The translations under genes and the position numbers were made by a program. A model generated the notes under the pieces. The model worked only from the letters and a program-made list of their open reading frames with translations, was not told the DNA's origin and did no database searches. From the NCBI GenBank assembly GCA_028023455.1, contig JAQFVV010000143.1, positions 470,001 to 534,000 of the forward strand: a stretch of DNA of 64,000 bases, read 5' to 3'. Of this stretch, positions 12,454 to 22,383 are shown piece by piece. Position 1 is the first letter of the stretch; each line of letters begins with the position of its first letter. This DNA is from Epiperipatus broadwayi. Lineage: Eukaryota; Onychophora; Udeonychophora; Euonychophora; Peripatidae.

Positions 12454-13028
12454 TATTTGAGTGCGTATATATTGTAGCTGAATTGTGTTGATAAATAGTA
12501 AAGTATATATACATTTATGCATTACTTATGGTAAATGTTTGTATTAGTAAGTAATGTTACATAGGTATTTAGTATAATCTTGATAGTAGTAAATGTATTA
12601 ATAAATATTTAAAGTTATGGTTACAAATGTATAATAAAGATCATTCACACATATAGCAAATATTGTAAAGGTGTGTTTGAATAATTTTGACATTAGGTAA
12701 TCATTAAAGTAGAACCACAGCATATATGGTCATTTCAATTATAGGAATATTGTGTACTTGAACTGATCTATATATGAGTCATGTTTTTTAATATTAGACA
12801 TATATGATATGAATGAAGACAAGACACTCTAGAACAATAGGAAATAAACGGTTACATAAAGCCCCCAATTACTGGTTGGGAAAGTCAGAAACTTCTGCCT
12901 TTGGAAGTGTTGAAAGCAGGACTAGGTTGACCTTTTACAGATCGCCCTGACCTTTTATTATTTTGTAAATCCTTATAGCACGACTAATAAGTGTATATAT
13001 GTAATAAACTTATGTTATTAGTCTACAT
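12454..13028 (+). repeat. Right LTR of decayed Gypsy-type element (split by hAT)
   Basis: This is a diverged copy of 9239-9777 that ends at gttattagtctacat, where a hAT element begins. The tetranucleotide-level match continues on the far side of that hAT: 22384 resumes with tctacatc. About 22440-22500 (aacttgcaaaattaatagg ... acctggacacggta) then resembles the sequence that follows the left LTR at 9795-9845. The LTR therefore either extends past the hAT, or it is followed by a second element's leader. Confidence 0.7.
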
Positions 13029-13029
13029 C

Positions 13030-13560
13030 GGGGCAGACAACTTTTTTCATCAGCAGGCCAAATGAAATTGAATGATTTAACAAAAAATTTAGAATCTAAA
13101 AAATGATAAATACAAAATTTAATGACTTAAATAGGAATCAATTATAGATAAAAAGTAAAATTTGTAATAAATATATTTTTATTGTTATGATAACAAAATA
13201 TCAGAGAAAACTTATTGCTACAAAAACTTTAATGAGGAATTAAATTTGGAATGCTCCCGGTTTATGATTTCTTCCAAATTGGGATTCAATTCACAAGTGG
13301 CTATTCATACAACGGCTTCTAAATTTTCATCCATTATTTGTGATGATTTTGCTCTTTGTATTTTTCATTAAAAAAAAATGTAGTTTTGTATAGGTATATC
13401 AATCCAAACGACGCCAAATATTTCTGTGCATTATCCAGAATCTTTTTGAACATTTTTGAATTTAAAGAGGCACAAATGTCCATTATTATTACAACAGCCA
13501 ACTGATCAGTTCCAACTGGACACAAGACAGTGTACCATTGATATTAAAAGTAATATGTAG
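13030..13560 (-). pseudogene. hAT transposase C-terminal remnant
   Basis: Reading leftward on the minus strand, ASFGLIYLYKTTFFF resembles the FGSTYLCE.TFS block of the hAT C-terminal dimerisation region. It is followed by MDENLEAVV, a stop, then IATCELNPNLEEIINREH, resembling the LTDEHL...LRIA segment of the ZBED5/GTF2IRD2-like lineage. A short frame at 13334-13525 covers the first part. The conserved Cys-Glu pair is replaced (YK) and stops are present. The hAT left terminus follows directly at 13029, as expected downstream of the stop. Confidence 0.6.
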
Positions 13561-13879
13561 AAGTTTAAAAAAAAAAAAATTATTTTGTTGAATGTGTGTT
13601 AGTATAAGAATATTTATAACAAAGTTGTATGTAAAATTAACTGGTATTTTGTATGTAAAATTAATTGGTATTTAGTAAGTTTGCTATTAACATTTTTTCT
13701 TAAATTTAAGAATAGTGATTTTTTTGGAAAAAAGATAACGCTTTGGAGGCCTAAGGTCGGAAAACACGTGGTTATAGTATTGATCGGTTTTGAAAGAAAG
13801 TAAAGTTTTTATCTTACTGTGCAAGGAGCTTTGAAGAGTAGGAGAGGAAGTATAAAGTCAAATATAGAATAGGTGATTT

Positions 13880-14865
13880 GGAAAATAAGGAATATGGATT
13901 GCATTTGTATTCCACAATGCATATATAATCGGCAGAAAAAAACTAGGTGTGCTCCGGTAGAGTGTGTACCGTATATGATAGATTTTTCACTTGAAATGTT
14001 TGAATAAGACTAGGAAGGATGTTTATGGTTATGTAGACAGTGTGTAAATGTGATGAAAGAGAAGAGAAAGTGGTTTCTAAGTGTAGATAGTCTAAAAAGA
14101 AAGTCAGGGAGAAGGAGCAGAATGTAGATGAGGGAGATGGAACAGATGATGGTTTTAGTGGAGTGCCAGAAGATATGGGTGGAGAAATTAGTAGTATGAT
14201 GAAGATGATTAGAAAAAGAATAAGTATGATAGAGGAAGAGGTAGAGGGTGTAGAAGCAAAATTAAAATCGTTAGAGACGAAGTGTGAGCAGATAAAGAAA
14301 TTATTGAGTAGGAATGATAAGGAGGTCCAGAAGGTGGTAGAAAATGTTATGGATGGAGCAGAAGTACTCTATGAGACAGTATTTATAGGAGATTCGCTAA
14401 TTAGAGAATGTGGGGATATAATTGCAAAGGAAAATAGAAGTAGATATGTAAGAGTATGTTTGCCTGGAGCTAGAATTAGGGCTGTGACAGATAAAGTTAA
14501 AAAGCAAGATAGTAGAGATGTGTATGTTACGGTAGGGACTAATAATTTGTCAGAACCATCAGAGAGAGTAATGGATGAGTATATACAATTGATTAGGAAT
14601 TTAAGTAAGATTAAAGGAAGAGTAGGGATAGTTGGATTATTACCAAGATTTGACAAAAGGCATTTGTTAGATAGGGCATGTTCTATTAATGAGGTTGAAA
14701 AAATTGTGCGAGAGAAATGATGTTATGTTTGTGGATGTGTGGGATTAGTTTATTGGAAAGAGAGTTATATAGTAAAGACGGATTGCACTTAGGAATACAA
14801 GGAAGTGAAGTTTTAGGGAGTCTGATTTATAAAAAATATAATTCGGGGAACTTATAAAGGGGGAT
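13880..14865 (+). pseudogene. ORF1 (remnant): LINE ORF1 remnant: Cys-rich head, coiled coil, GDSL/SGNH esterase
   Basis: The upstream part reads MDCICIPQC...CAPVECV from 13894, a Cys-rich, possibly zinc-binding head. Next come stops and then an acidic/lysine-rich segment and a coiled coil (about 14175-14340; heptads such as IEEEVEGVEAKLKSLE). An SGNH/GDSL hydrolase-like domain follows: FIGDSLI (candidate Ser, about 14390), VGTNNL (block with Gly and Asn, about 14533) and VGLLPRFDKR. After a frameshift near 14715 it continues with SKDGLHLGIQG (about 14775-14805), which matches the Asp-x-x-His block. Esterase-bearing ORF1 proteins are known from CR1/L2-type LINEs. All four catalytic blocks remain readable although the gene is broken. 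Confidence 0.7.
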
Positions 14866-15056
14866 GGAGTTGTAAATTGCAGTATTATCAAAAAGAATGG
14901 ACAGGATGTAAGAAGTAATCAAAGGGTAGGTGATTTAGATATAAGTGTAGATGTGGAGAGGGAATGGGCCTGTAAAATTAATGGTAAGCAAGTTATTTAT
15001 AAACGTAATAAAAAAAAAGAATCAAAAAAATTTATAAAAGAGTAGTTAGGAAAGAA

Positions 15057-15970
15057 GAAATAGTTAAAATTGGGTGTTTGAATATGCAAGGTGGTAGGAG
15101 ACCAGAAAAATGGCTGGAATTAAACAAAAGCAATTGAAAATGAAGAACTAGAGATATTAACAGTAGTGGAAATACAACTAAAAAAGAACCTATTTTGGAA
15201 GATTTGGTATGGCAGGGTATAAATAAAAAAAGAGAAAGAATAAAGGGGTAGTGGTATAGGTGTTATATCAAAAAAATGTTTAAATACTGTTAAATGCCAA
15301 GAACATTTGTGGTTTGAAATAAGGTTGGGAAGACAAGAAATGGATGGTGGCTATAGTTAATGTAGCTATTGGAGATAGTCAAACTATAATGAACTGGAAC
15401 AGTAGCATATATGAATGCCTATTTAAAGATATACAGAGTTTTAAAGAAAAGGGGAAGAGAATAATGGTTATAGGAGATATGAATGGGCATATTGAAGAAA
15501 TTGATGATATAGATAATAAGAATGGACAGCTTTTGAAGAAATTTTGTCAGAGAGTGAATTTGAGCATTGGAAATTTATCGAATATTTATGAGGGAAAATA
15601 CACATGGTCTACGAATGATATATTCCATACAATAGATTATTGAAATAAACAAACAGTTTATATTTTGTGGCTGTGCGTGTTAGCGCATTTTATATATTTT
15701 GATACAATAGATTATGTATTAGTAGAGAAAGCGGAAATGAATAAAGTACAAAAAATTAAGGAGTTTGATAATGAAAAGAAAGTATGCAATAGTGACCATA
15801 ATTTCTTTGTAATCGAAATGGTTAGTAATGTAATGGAGAATAGTAATAAAAGTAGAAACAATAGTGAAAGATATGGATGGAAAGTCAATGATAAGAATGA
15901 GTTGGAAGAGTATAAAATACAAGTTGAAGAAACCATGGAAGAGTTGATAAGGAATGGTGTGATGAAATAG
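15057..15970 (+). pseudogene. ORF2 EN (remnant): LINE ORF2 apurinic-type endonuclease remnant
   Basis: VKIGCLNMQGGRRPEKWLEL near 15065 fits the first (Asn) motif of the exonuclease-endonuclease-phosphatase family that nicks target DNA for LINE insertion. VIGDMNGHIEE (about 15465-15500) is the GDxN motif. TWS...IDYVLV (about 15605-15720) and NSDHNFFVIEM (about 15790-15825) are the later blocks, with the SDH catalytic Asp-His. A 61-bp insertion at 15641-15701 interrupts the IDY block, and further stops are present. It lies downstream of the esterase ORF1 and upstream of the RT on the same strand. Confidence 0.8.
15641..15701. repeat. 61-bp insertion flanked by 14-bp direct repeat
   Basis: The 14-mer atacaatagattat occurs at 15627-15640 and again at 15702-15715. 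Removing the intervening 61 bp plus one copy restores the endonuclease reading from the TWS block into IDYVLV. This looks like an insertion with a 14-bp target duplication, or a filled break. Confidence 0.75.
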
Positions 15971-16399
15971 AAAAAAGGGCAAATAGGGTTTTAGGTAAGA
16001 ATATTCAGAAGAATAAAAGTAATAAAAAAATGAGAATAAAAGTGTAAAAGAGAGGGGGAAAGCATGCAGAGAATATAAGTGTACTATTAAGAACAAAGAA
16101 AGTGAAAAAGATATTAATGCTAAATGGGCAAAAGTCTTAGAAAAAAAGAAATTAACTAAAATAGATTATAAGAGAGAGAGAGAGTGAAATTGAATAGTAA
16201 ATTGTTGGAGGATATTAATAAAAGTGGAAAAGATGGGAGTAAAAAAATTTGGAATTATATTAAAAGGAGAAACATAGGAGAGAGAGAGATAGTATTACTA
16301 GATGATGAGGGAATAGAGTGTAGCTCTAGAGAAGAATTAGAGAATCTTGATTGGTATGTAATGGATACAAAAAAGATGTTAGATGTGAGAGACGGGGGA

Positions 16400-17820
16400 T
16401 TGAAAATATGAAAGCATATAGTAATGGGAATATGAGGTTTACCGAAAATGAACTGAATGAGGCAGGAAAAAAATTGAAAAGTGGAAAGGCAAGAGGTTTA
16501 GATGGATGGGAGGCAGAGATGGTAATGAATTTGGGGCATAGGGCAAAAGTAAAGTTATTATCATGTTTTAATAAGATGGCACAGAAGAGTTTTTCCAGGT
16601 AGTTGGAGTAATACAAGAGTAAGATTATTATTTTAAGGAAAGAGTAAGGATCATAGAAAGTTAAACAATTATAGACCGATAGCGGTAACACCAGTTTTAT
16701 ATAAAAGTTTTTTCATATATGGTGGCTAGAAGAGTTGCAAAATGGATGGAAGAAAATAGTGTAGTGGGGGGAATGCAAGGAGGTTTTAGGTCAGATAGGT
16801 GTATAGGAGATAGTTTATTCGGAGTTTCACAACTGATGGATATGAGTAGGAATTCAGGTAGATGATTATATGAGTTTTATAGATAAATAGATTATGGATA
16901 AGTTTAGCAAATTTGGGAATGGATGAAACCTTAGTGGATATTATTAAGAGATTATATAATAATTATTATACATATCAATTAGAGGATATAGAATCAGTTA
17001 AAGTTAAAAATGGTGTGGGACTAAGGCGAGGATGCCCTATGTCGCCTATTTAGTTTTTGTTGTATTTGAGTGAAATGGAGAGAGCAATAGAAAGACTAAA
17101 AAGAGAGATATAGATACTGTTAATAAGTGGCAAAGGAGTATATACTTTGTCGAGACTTTTTTTTGCAGATGATGTCTTTTTGTGTACAGAAAAAAGAGAA
17201 GATATGTAAGTTATGCTGCGGACATGCGCAAGGGTAAATAAAAGATGGGGATTAAATTTAGTAAAGAAAAATCGAATATAATGATGGTTTTATTGGGGAT
17301 ATAAAGTTAAGTCTGATGGATAGATAGTTATTTGGGAATCATCTTAAGTAATCAGAAAAATTGCTTGGATGAATGGAAGAAAACATTTATAAATGAAGCA
17401 AAGAAAAGAAAGGGATTGATAAAGAAATTAACAGTTTTTTCATATAATAAATATGATGTAGGTAGAATTGTATGAAAGGGAGTTGCAGTAGCAGAGTTAA
17501 CATATGGCAATGATGTGTTGTGTGTTAGTAAAGAGGTATTAGATTATTTAGAAAAAGTACGAAGGGAAGTATGAAGACATGCATTAGATACAGATATGTG
17601 GACAGCAAGAGACAATTCAAGGAGAAATGGGATGGTCAAGTTTTTATATGAGAGAAGCAAAAAGCAAAATGAAGATGTTCGGTAGATTGCAGTTCGTGGA
17701 TAACAAAAGAATAGCCAAAATAGTATTTAATTGGGTTATGAGTAAAGGGCAGGCAACAAGATGGGTAAAAAAAATAATGTGGTATGCAGAAGATTAGGAT
17801 AAAGAAGTGAAATAATGCTT
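16400..17820 (+). pseudogene. ORF2 RT (remnant): LINE ORF2 reverse transcriptase remnant
   Basis: In order on the plus strand: FTENELNEAGKKLKSGKARG and LDGWEAEMV (about 16440-16530, the region before the RT fingers), LNNYRPIAVTPVLYK (about 16660), GLRRGCPMSPI (about 17020-17050, RQGCPLSP block) and FADDVFLCTEK (about 17160-17195). The last holds the catalytic Asp-Asp, written FADD instead of the common YADD. Downstream comes LDYLEKVRREV (about 17535), typical of the thumb/connection region of CR1- and L2-like elements. Stops and frame changes are frequent. A hairpin MITE at 17841 separates this from the C-terminal part. Confidence 0.8.
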
Positions 17821-17840
17821 AAAGCTAAATGGAAATGTAA

Positions 17841-18032
17841 CCATTAGAAACCAATCACCACCTAAACATACCAATATAAATAGTAATCAATATTTCTCAC
17901 TGTTGTCAAGGCAATCTCTCTCCTTTTAATAGCAAGAGTGCTATTTAAAGGAGAGAGGTTGCCTTGACAACAATGAGAAATATTGATTACTATCTATATT
18001 GGTATGTTTAGGTGGTGATTGGTTTCTAATGG
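17841..18032. mobile_element. 192-bp hairpin MITE inserted in the LINE
   Basis: Arms of about 88 bp (ccattagaaaccaatcacca ... inverse tggtgattggtttctaatgg) surround a short spacer near tagcaagagtgctat. The arms match almost perfectly, so RNA or single-stranded DNA would fold into a long hairpin. It lies between the RT and the C-terminal domain of the LINE, on which it is clearly a younger insertion. No obvious target duplication could be defined because the arm ends are themselves palindromic. Confidence 0.8.
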
Positions 18033-18620
18033 ATCAATATATTTGTACAAAAGGTGGGATGATTGTGTTAGGAGAATTGTTGAGTGTTATAGTGGTAAGA
18101 AATGTGAGAAAAGAATAGATGCATTAATAAAGAATAGGAAGTTGGAGAGATGGAGAACTAGTATGGAGAGTAAAAAGAGTTTAAATATATATAGAAGTAA
18201 ATGGAACATTGTATGTGAGTTAATTTATGATAATAGTAAGAAAAGTAGTTTATTGTTTAAGGCTCGAACAGGATCTTTAGCAACAAGGCAATATACACGT
18301 AAATGGAAAAATATGGATGATTTAATCTGCAAGTTATGTAAGGAAGGCATCTGTTAATTCAATATAAATTCTTGGAAGCAGAAATGGTATAAATAATGAA
18401 GTTATGGAAGAATAAATATGAACAAAATGATTATACAGAAAATGGGTTATTGGTTTTTATGCTGGGTTTGGGAAAAGATAAGGAAGATTTAGATATGAAG
18501 GCCATGGAGTTGACAAAGATTATGTTGTGGAAATGGAATGGAGCAGATTATGGAAAAACTTAGGGTGGGAAATGGAAAGGGAAGGTAAAGTAATTAACAG
18601 GTTCCTCTGGGCATAGTTGC
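18033..18620 (+). pseudogene. ORF2 C-term (remnant): LINE ORF2 C-terminal domain remnant
   Basis: The frame gives IYRSKWNIVCELIYDN, then LLFKARTGSLATRQYTRKWK and DDLICKLCKEG. This fits the conserved C-terminal region of many ORF2 proteins, where a 'RTG.L' motif precedes a CxxC zinc-binding segment. It continues the RT at 16400-17820 on the same strand after the MITE. The 3' end of the LINE cannot be fixed: no clear poly(A) or short-repeat tail is seen near 18600-18650. Confidence 0.65.
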
Positions 18621-18825
18621 TGAGAGATTTCTGACTCCATATAAGGAGAAGTCACAGTGCAACACATCACATTACATCAAATGGTAGACTCACTAAAGAT
18701 AGATCTTAAGGAATTTTGTGAAAACCTTCAAATCTGGTAAATTCATTGAATAAGTCACTTATTATTACCTCATATTTCTTAAAATCAACACATTTTAAAT
18801 TTTTTCTCTTTTTTGCAAGAATAGA

Positions 18826-18985
18826 AAGTGAGTTTCTAAAAGTTTGGGATGATGTTTTAGTTGTATTTATATGTTGGACTATTTCCATCATCTAATATGA
18901 GTATTGAATGTTTTCCTGAAGGTTTGTGATGATGGTGTTCTAGTTGTATTTTATATTGGACTATTTCCATCATCTAATATGTGTA
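18826..18985. repeat. Two tandem copies of the dispersed 'ggactatttccatcatctaat' family
   Basis: Two adjacent units, each containing 'gatgatg.t.ttctagttg' and 'ggactatttccatcatct', occupy about 18826-18905 and 18906-18985. The same unit occurs inside the first TIR element near 1117-1200. Inverted copies close this region near 19.2, 19.7 and 20.8 kb. Confidence 0.7.
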
Positions 18986-19474
18986 ATGAAAATCATTAGA
19001 AAAATTTAACTTAATTTAAATAGTCCAAATACATCACTGTAATCAATAATAAAGGTTTTTTTGGTGAAAAGTGAAACCGTATAAGATTTTTGAAATTCAA
19101 TATTATTTATTCAACTGTTAGTAATAGCACATCAAACAGGTTACTATTACTAACCGTTGAATGTATTTGGAATATTTGAATAAAGTTAAAGACATTCACT
19201 ACACATATTAGATGATGGAAATAGTACAATATAAAAATACAATGAGTATTGAATTTTTTTAGAAAAACTTCATTTTAAATATTCCAAATACATTCACCTA
19301 TTAGTAATTGCACACAAGTTAGTATATGCACAATGTTTCAAGAGGTATTATTCTCCCTCTTCTTCAGGTATTGCTGGCTTGACCAGTGACAGTAGTATCA
19401 TGGGAATCTAACATGGACACCGAGATTCTTTGAGTATTGAATTTTAAGGTAACGCTCTAACAAACTGAACCTTT

Positions 19475-19565
19475 GGCAGGATGGCTCACTTGGTTAGAGC
19501 ATTACCTTAAAATTTAATACTCAAAGAATCTAAGGGTCCAGGTTCAATTCCCATGTTAGTACTGT
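19475..19565 (+). repeat. tRNA-derived SINE head (A and B box)
   Basis: tggctcacttggttagagc at 19482-19500 fits an RNA polymerase III A box, and ggttcaattcc at 19541-19551 is an exact B-box type match. Box spacing (about 59 bases) is longer than in ordinary tRNAs, and no convincing cloverleaf acceptor pairing is seen. A SINE head or tRNA-like promoter therefore fits better than a functional tRNA gene. An inverted, more degraded copy occupies about 19385-19474. Confidence 0.6.
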
Positions 19566-19586
19566 CACCGATCAGGCCAGCAACAC

Positions 19587-19620
19587 CTGAAGAAGAGGGG
19601 CTAATAATACCTCTCGAAAC
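19587..19620 (+). ncRNA. Hammerhead-ribozyme-like core (candidate)
   Basis: CTGAAGA, then AGAGG...CCTCT as a possible stem II, then CGAAAC follow one another, resembling the CUGANGA - stem II - GAAA order of hammerhead ribozymes. One extra C sits between stem II and GAAA, and stems I and III were not confirmed. An inverted copy occurs at 19335-19366. Hammerhead motifs are established in Penelope-like elements and small retrozymes. Here the core is only suggestive. Confidence 0.35.
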
Positions 19621-20075
19621 ATTACACATATACTAACCTGTTTGATGTGCTATTACTAACAGTTGAATGTATTTAGAATATTTAAATAAAGTTAATTTAT
19701 TCTAAAAACATACAGTACTCATATTAGACGATGGAAATAATCCAACATATAAAGTACAATAGAAAGTAAATTATCTTTCTTTTGAAATTGTCATGAAAAT
19801 AATTTCAGTTCTGTCATAAATATCGTGACATTTGTGTACATATCATAAATAAATCTTTTCCCTTACAATGATAAATTTAATTAATTTTGATCCATTAATA
19901 TATCAATAGAGAAGAAAAAGTCATTCAGCCATTGTTTATTTTTTAATTCATAAAATTCATTATGCTTGTCTTTAACATTTAAGAAGTTAACAATTTAATC
20001 CAACATATGATACCATTTCCAACTTTCTTATACACCTAACAATACTATTTTTTACACCAAAACTTTACTCTTACA

Positions 20076-20103
20076 GTTTCAACTGTCCTGCAGTCATCAT
20101 CAG
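20076..20103 (-). ncRNA. Hammerhead-ribozyme-like core in PLE 3' region (candidate)
   Basis: On the minus strand CTGATGA is followed by a possible short stem (GACTG...CAGTT) and GAAAC, the order seen in hammerhead ribozymes of Penelope-like elements. The 10.1/11.1 pair is not standard, and stems I and III were not established. Confidence 0.4.
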
Positions 20104-20609
20104 AGCTACAATATCCAAATATATAATCATATAATTAATACATTATATTTATATACATAATCAATAACATACATCTTAGCCTGACCATTATATTTTCCAT
20201 TTTATTATTCTATTCTTAACTAATTTTATTTTCTTATTTATAGTATTTTATTATTAAATTATTCTGAAACAATTTTATTATAATTTTAAAACTTTAATCT
20301 TTAAACTTTACTATTTAATCTGTCATTTTATTATTATCTTTTTAATTATATTTTCTTAATTACTTCTAAACTTTACTTTTATTATATATTTAACTATTAA
20401 CTTTTTTACATTATAAATTACTTTTTTCTTACATTACTAAATACTTACATCTTTATAATCCTATTTCCAAAAACCAACTGATAAATTTTCAATAATTCTT
20501 ATACTTGTTTAACAACTCCCTCTATCATCATTTTCTTCAACTTTATTTTTAAACCTTTTTATATTCAAACTATTATTAATAATAATAACCATAACTATTC
20601 ATAAAATTA

Positions 20610-20812
20610 TTGTCTTTACCCCAAAATCCCTATTAAGATTTTGTTTTATATTTTTAATCAATATTGCCTCTTTAATTTTCCTATCCATTCTATTACTTGT
20701 ATAATTAATAATTTCTATACTATCCTTCTCAAACTTCTGACCTATTTCTAATGAATGCAAATAAATAGGTGACCTCTTATCATACTTATGTTGAACTAAT
20801 CTTGTATAAATT
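20610..20812 (-). pseudogene. PLE GIY-YIG endonuclease C-terminal remnant
   Basis: Read leftward, the minus strand gives IYTRLVQHKYDKRSPIYLHS, then LEIGQKFEKDSIEII, then IKQNLNRDFGVKTII. This matches the second half of the GIY-YIG endonuclease of Penelope-like elements (helix with R..H, then the H.... hydrophobic block). The GIY and YIG strands lie upstream of the truncation and are lost. Confidence 0.7.
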
Positions 20813-20881
20813 GAAATAGTCCAATATAAAAATACAACTAAAATACCATCATCTCAAACCTTCAGGAAAACACTAAGTCAT

Positions 20882-21870
20882 CTCATGTTTGCATGGTATG
20901 GAATATTGGTACAGTCACATACAGCCAATGATTTAAAGCTTTTCAATGAATAAAATTAACTACTTTAGTTACAACCAATATAACATGCTTCAGTTTTATA
21001 ACTCTTTTGCACAAGATTTCTTGATGAATTATACAATATATATCTTTTCCAAGAATAGGCTTTATTTCATCGCTTATTTTTTTTTAGTAATCTAGTGTTT
21101 TTTCGTGTCAAATTAAGACCCTCGTCAATTGTGATGTTGACAATTTTATCCCACTTTATATTATGCTTTTGCAAAGCTTTTGAAGGGCTATAAAACAATT
21201 TTCACTAATAGTTTTGTATTCATAGAACATGCAGAAAGTAATTCCTTCATAATTTCAAAGCTTTTATTTACACCTCGAATAAAAATTAAAAGTTGACTCA
21301 TATCATTAATGTCTCGACTCATCTAAGACCAGTGCATGTAGGTACAACCTTCCAATTTTAATTATCATATAAATTGCTTGAGAGATTATCAATGTGTCTC
21401 ATAAGAGTTCTTCAAGAAACTATTTTTTTCAAATATCGTTTTTTAATCTGGGCATAATAATTCAGCATGTCTATTAAGCATTTCTTTACAAATTGCCTGT
21501 CAGAAAAAGATTTACATTGTTTTGCAACCTTATGTTCAACAATGTAACTAGCTTCTGTTAAAGCTCTATCGTATTTGACAAATTTTTCATTCAAAGTATT
21601 TTGCTGTTTACGCAAACCCCTTTTTAATTTTTCTGTTCAATTTTCATTTATGTTGAAATGTGTTGTTGAAAAATGGCTTTGCAAATTATAGTCTTTAAAA
21701 ACGAAAATAGTTTTGTTACAAACCCAAACATACAGCTTTATTGTCTATATTTGCAATTAAATATTTGAATGTGCAATTATCATTAAATTTGTGGCATTAG
21801 GCATCAATTTTTCATTTATACTATTTGGCTCATTTTATAGGTTATAAATTATTTTAAATTAAAAATTCTA
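20882..21870 (-). pseudogene. hAT transposase N-terminal and central remnant
   Basis: Minus-strand pieces in order: FKDYNL-like remains near 21680; KYDRALTEASYIVEHKVAKQ then CKSFSDRQFVKKCLIDML (frame 21412-21615), matching the AS..V...IAK..KPFTDGEFVK segment; a stretch like MSQLLIFIRGV; KISDEIKPILGKDIYC then CIIHQEILCAKEL (about 21010-21060), matching HCIIHQEALC; and NIPYHANMR at the edge, matching the YHTEVRWLSRG block just before its Trp. This order is that of GTF2IRD2/ZBED5-like hAT transposases. Stops and frameshifts are present, and the reading stops exactly where the dispersed repeat begins at about 20880. Confidence 0.75.
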
Positions 21871-22383
21871 ATAATTAAAAAAAGCAGAAACTTACTTATA
21901 AAATAACATGTAACAATATTATTTTTTTCAATAGAAAGTCATTGAAACCCTAAGGAACTTCGTTCAATCGATGCTAAAATACTACTTAGGAAATAATACT
22001 CTTCGATATGTGCATAGCGTCACCTGGTTATCCACTTACACTACTGCACACTAATATGTGGTCTATGATTCAACAAATAAATAAGTTTCTAGTATTGTAT
22101 AAAAGACTAGTATTGTAGTGGTGTAAAATAAATGCTACTTTCCACTTACTATTTCTGCATAGCACAAGTACAAATGCATCACTGCAACACCATCAGAATA
22201 ATTTCACTGCCTATGTTATCAGTAAACTTTTCATGCAGATGTTAATGAGATCGTTTCTTTCTTTATTGCCGTTAACTATACAAGTAGGCAGTTTTTTAGT
22301 CTAATAGTTTGTCAAGTATGGATTTTGTCTATACATTTAAGCAGTGGGCCTGATTTGACATTGTTGCAGGTTGCCCACTCTAA

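Larger units (their letters stand above)
19190..19765. repeat. Head-to-head foldback of a tRNA-derived unit
   Basis: The sequence reading right from about 19477 is mirrored by the sequence reading left from about 19475. Shared landmarks, in order from the centre, are ttagagc(a/g)ttaccttaaaa, tactcaaagaatct, cctgaagaagag, acctct(c/t)gaaacatt, catatactaac and the dispersed repeat at both ends. Differences between arms are numerous, so the palindrome is not recent. Confidence 0.75.
20000..20815 (-). mobile_element. Penelope-like element fragment (3' part)
   Basis: The minus strand encodes the end of a PLE protein (see next entry), followed by an A/T-rich 3' region down to about 20000. The upstream edge at about 20815 is abrupt and abuts the dispersed repeat, so the 5' two thirds are absent. 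It resembles the two PLE copies at 35-63 kb in order and wording but is clearly a different, diverged copy. Confidence 0.7.
13029..22382 (-). mobile_element. hAT DNA transposon, minus strand, split by nested insertions
   Basis: Two pieces of one hAT transposase lie on the minus strand: the N-terminal part at 20882-21870 and the C-terminal end at 13030-13560. The outer ends resemble hAT termini: cggggcagacaactt...gcaggcc on the left, and (read inward from the right) tagagtgggcaacct...caggcc. The flanking octamers are gtctacat (13021-13028) and atctacat (22383-22390), an 8-bp duplication with one difference, as hAT makes. Between the two pieces lie a LINE, a tRNA-derived foldback and a PLE fragment. 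Part of the transposase middle is missing. Confidence 0.7.

Noticed and set aside
15712-16096. Minus-strand frames of 74 and 125 codons
   Set aside because: Hydrophobic shadows of the A-rich plus-strand LINE endonuclease; no motif.
16326-16691. Minus-strand 121-codon frame
   Set aside because: Opposite-strand shadow of the LINE RT region, which has recognisable RT motifs on the plus strand.
19475-19565. Functional tRNA gene
   Set aside because: A and B boxes are present, but box spacing is too long and no acceptor or anticodon stems could be paired.
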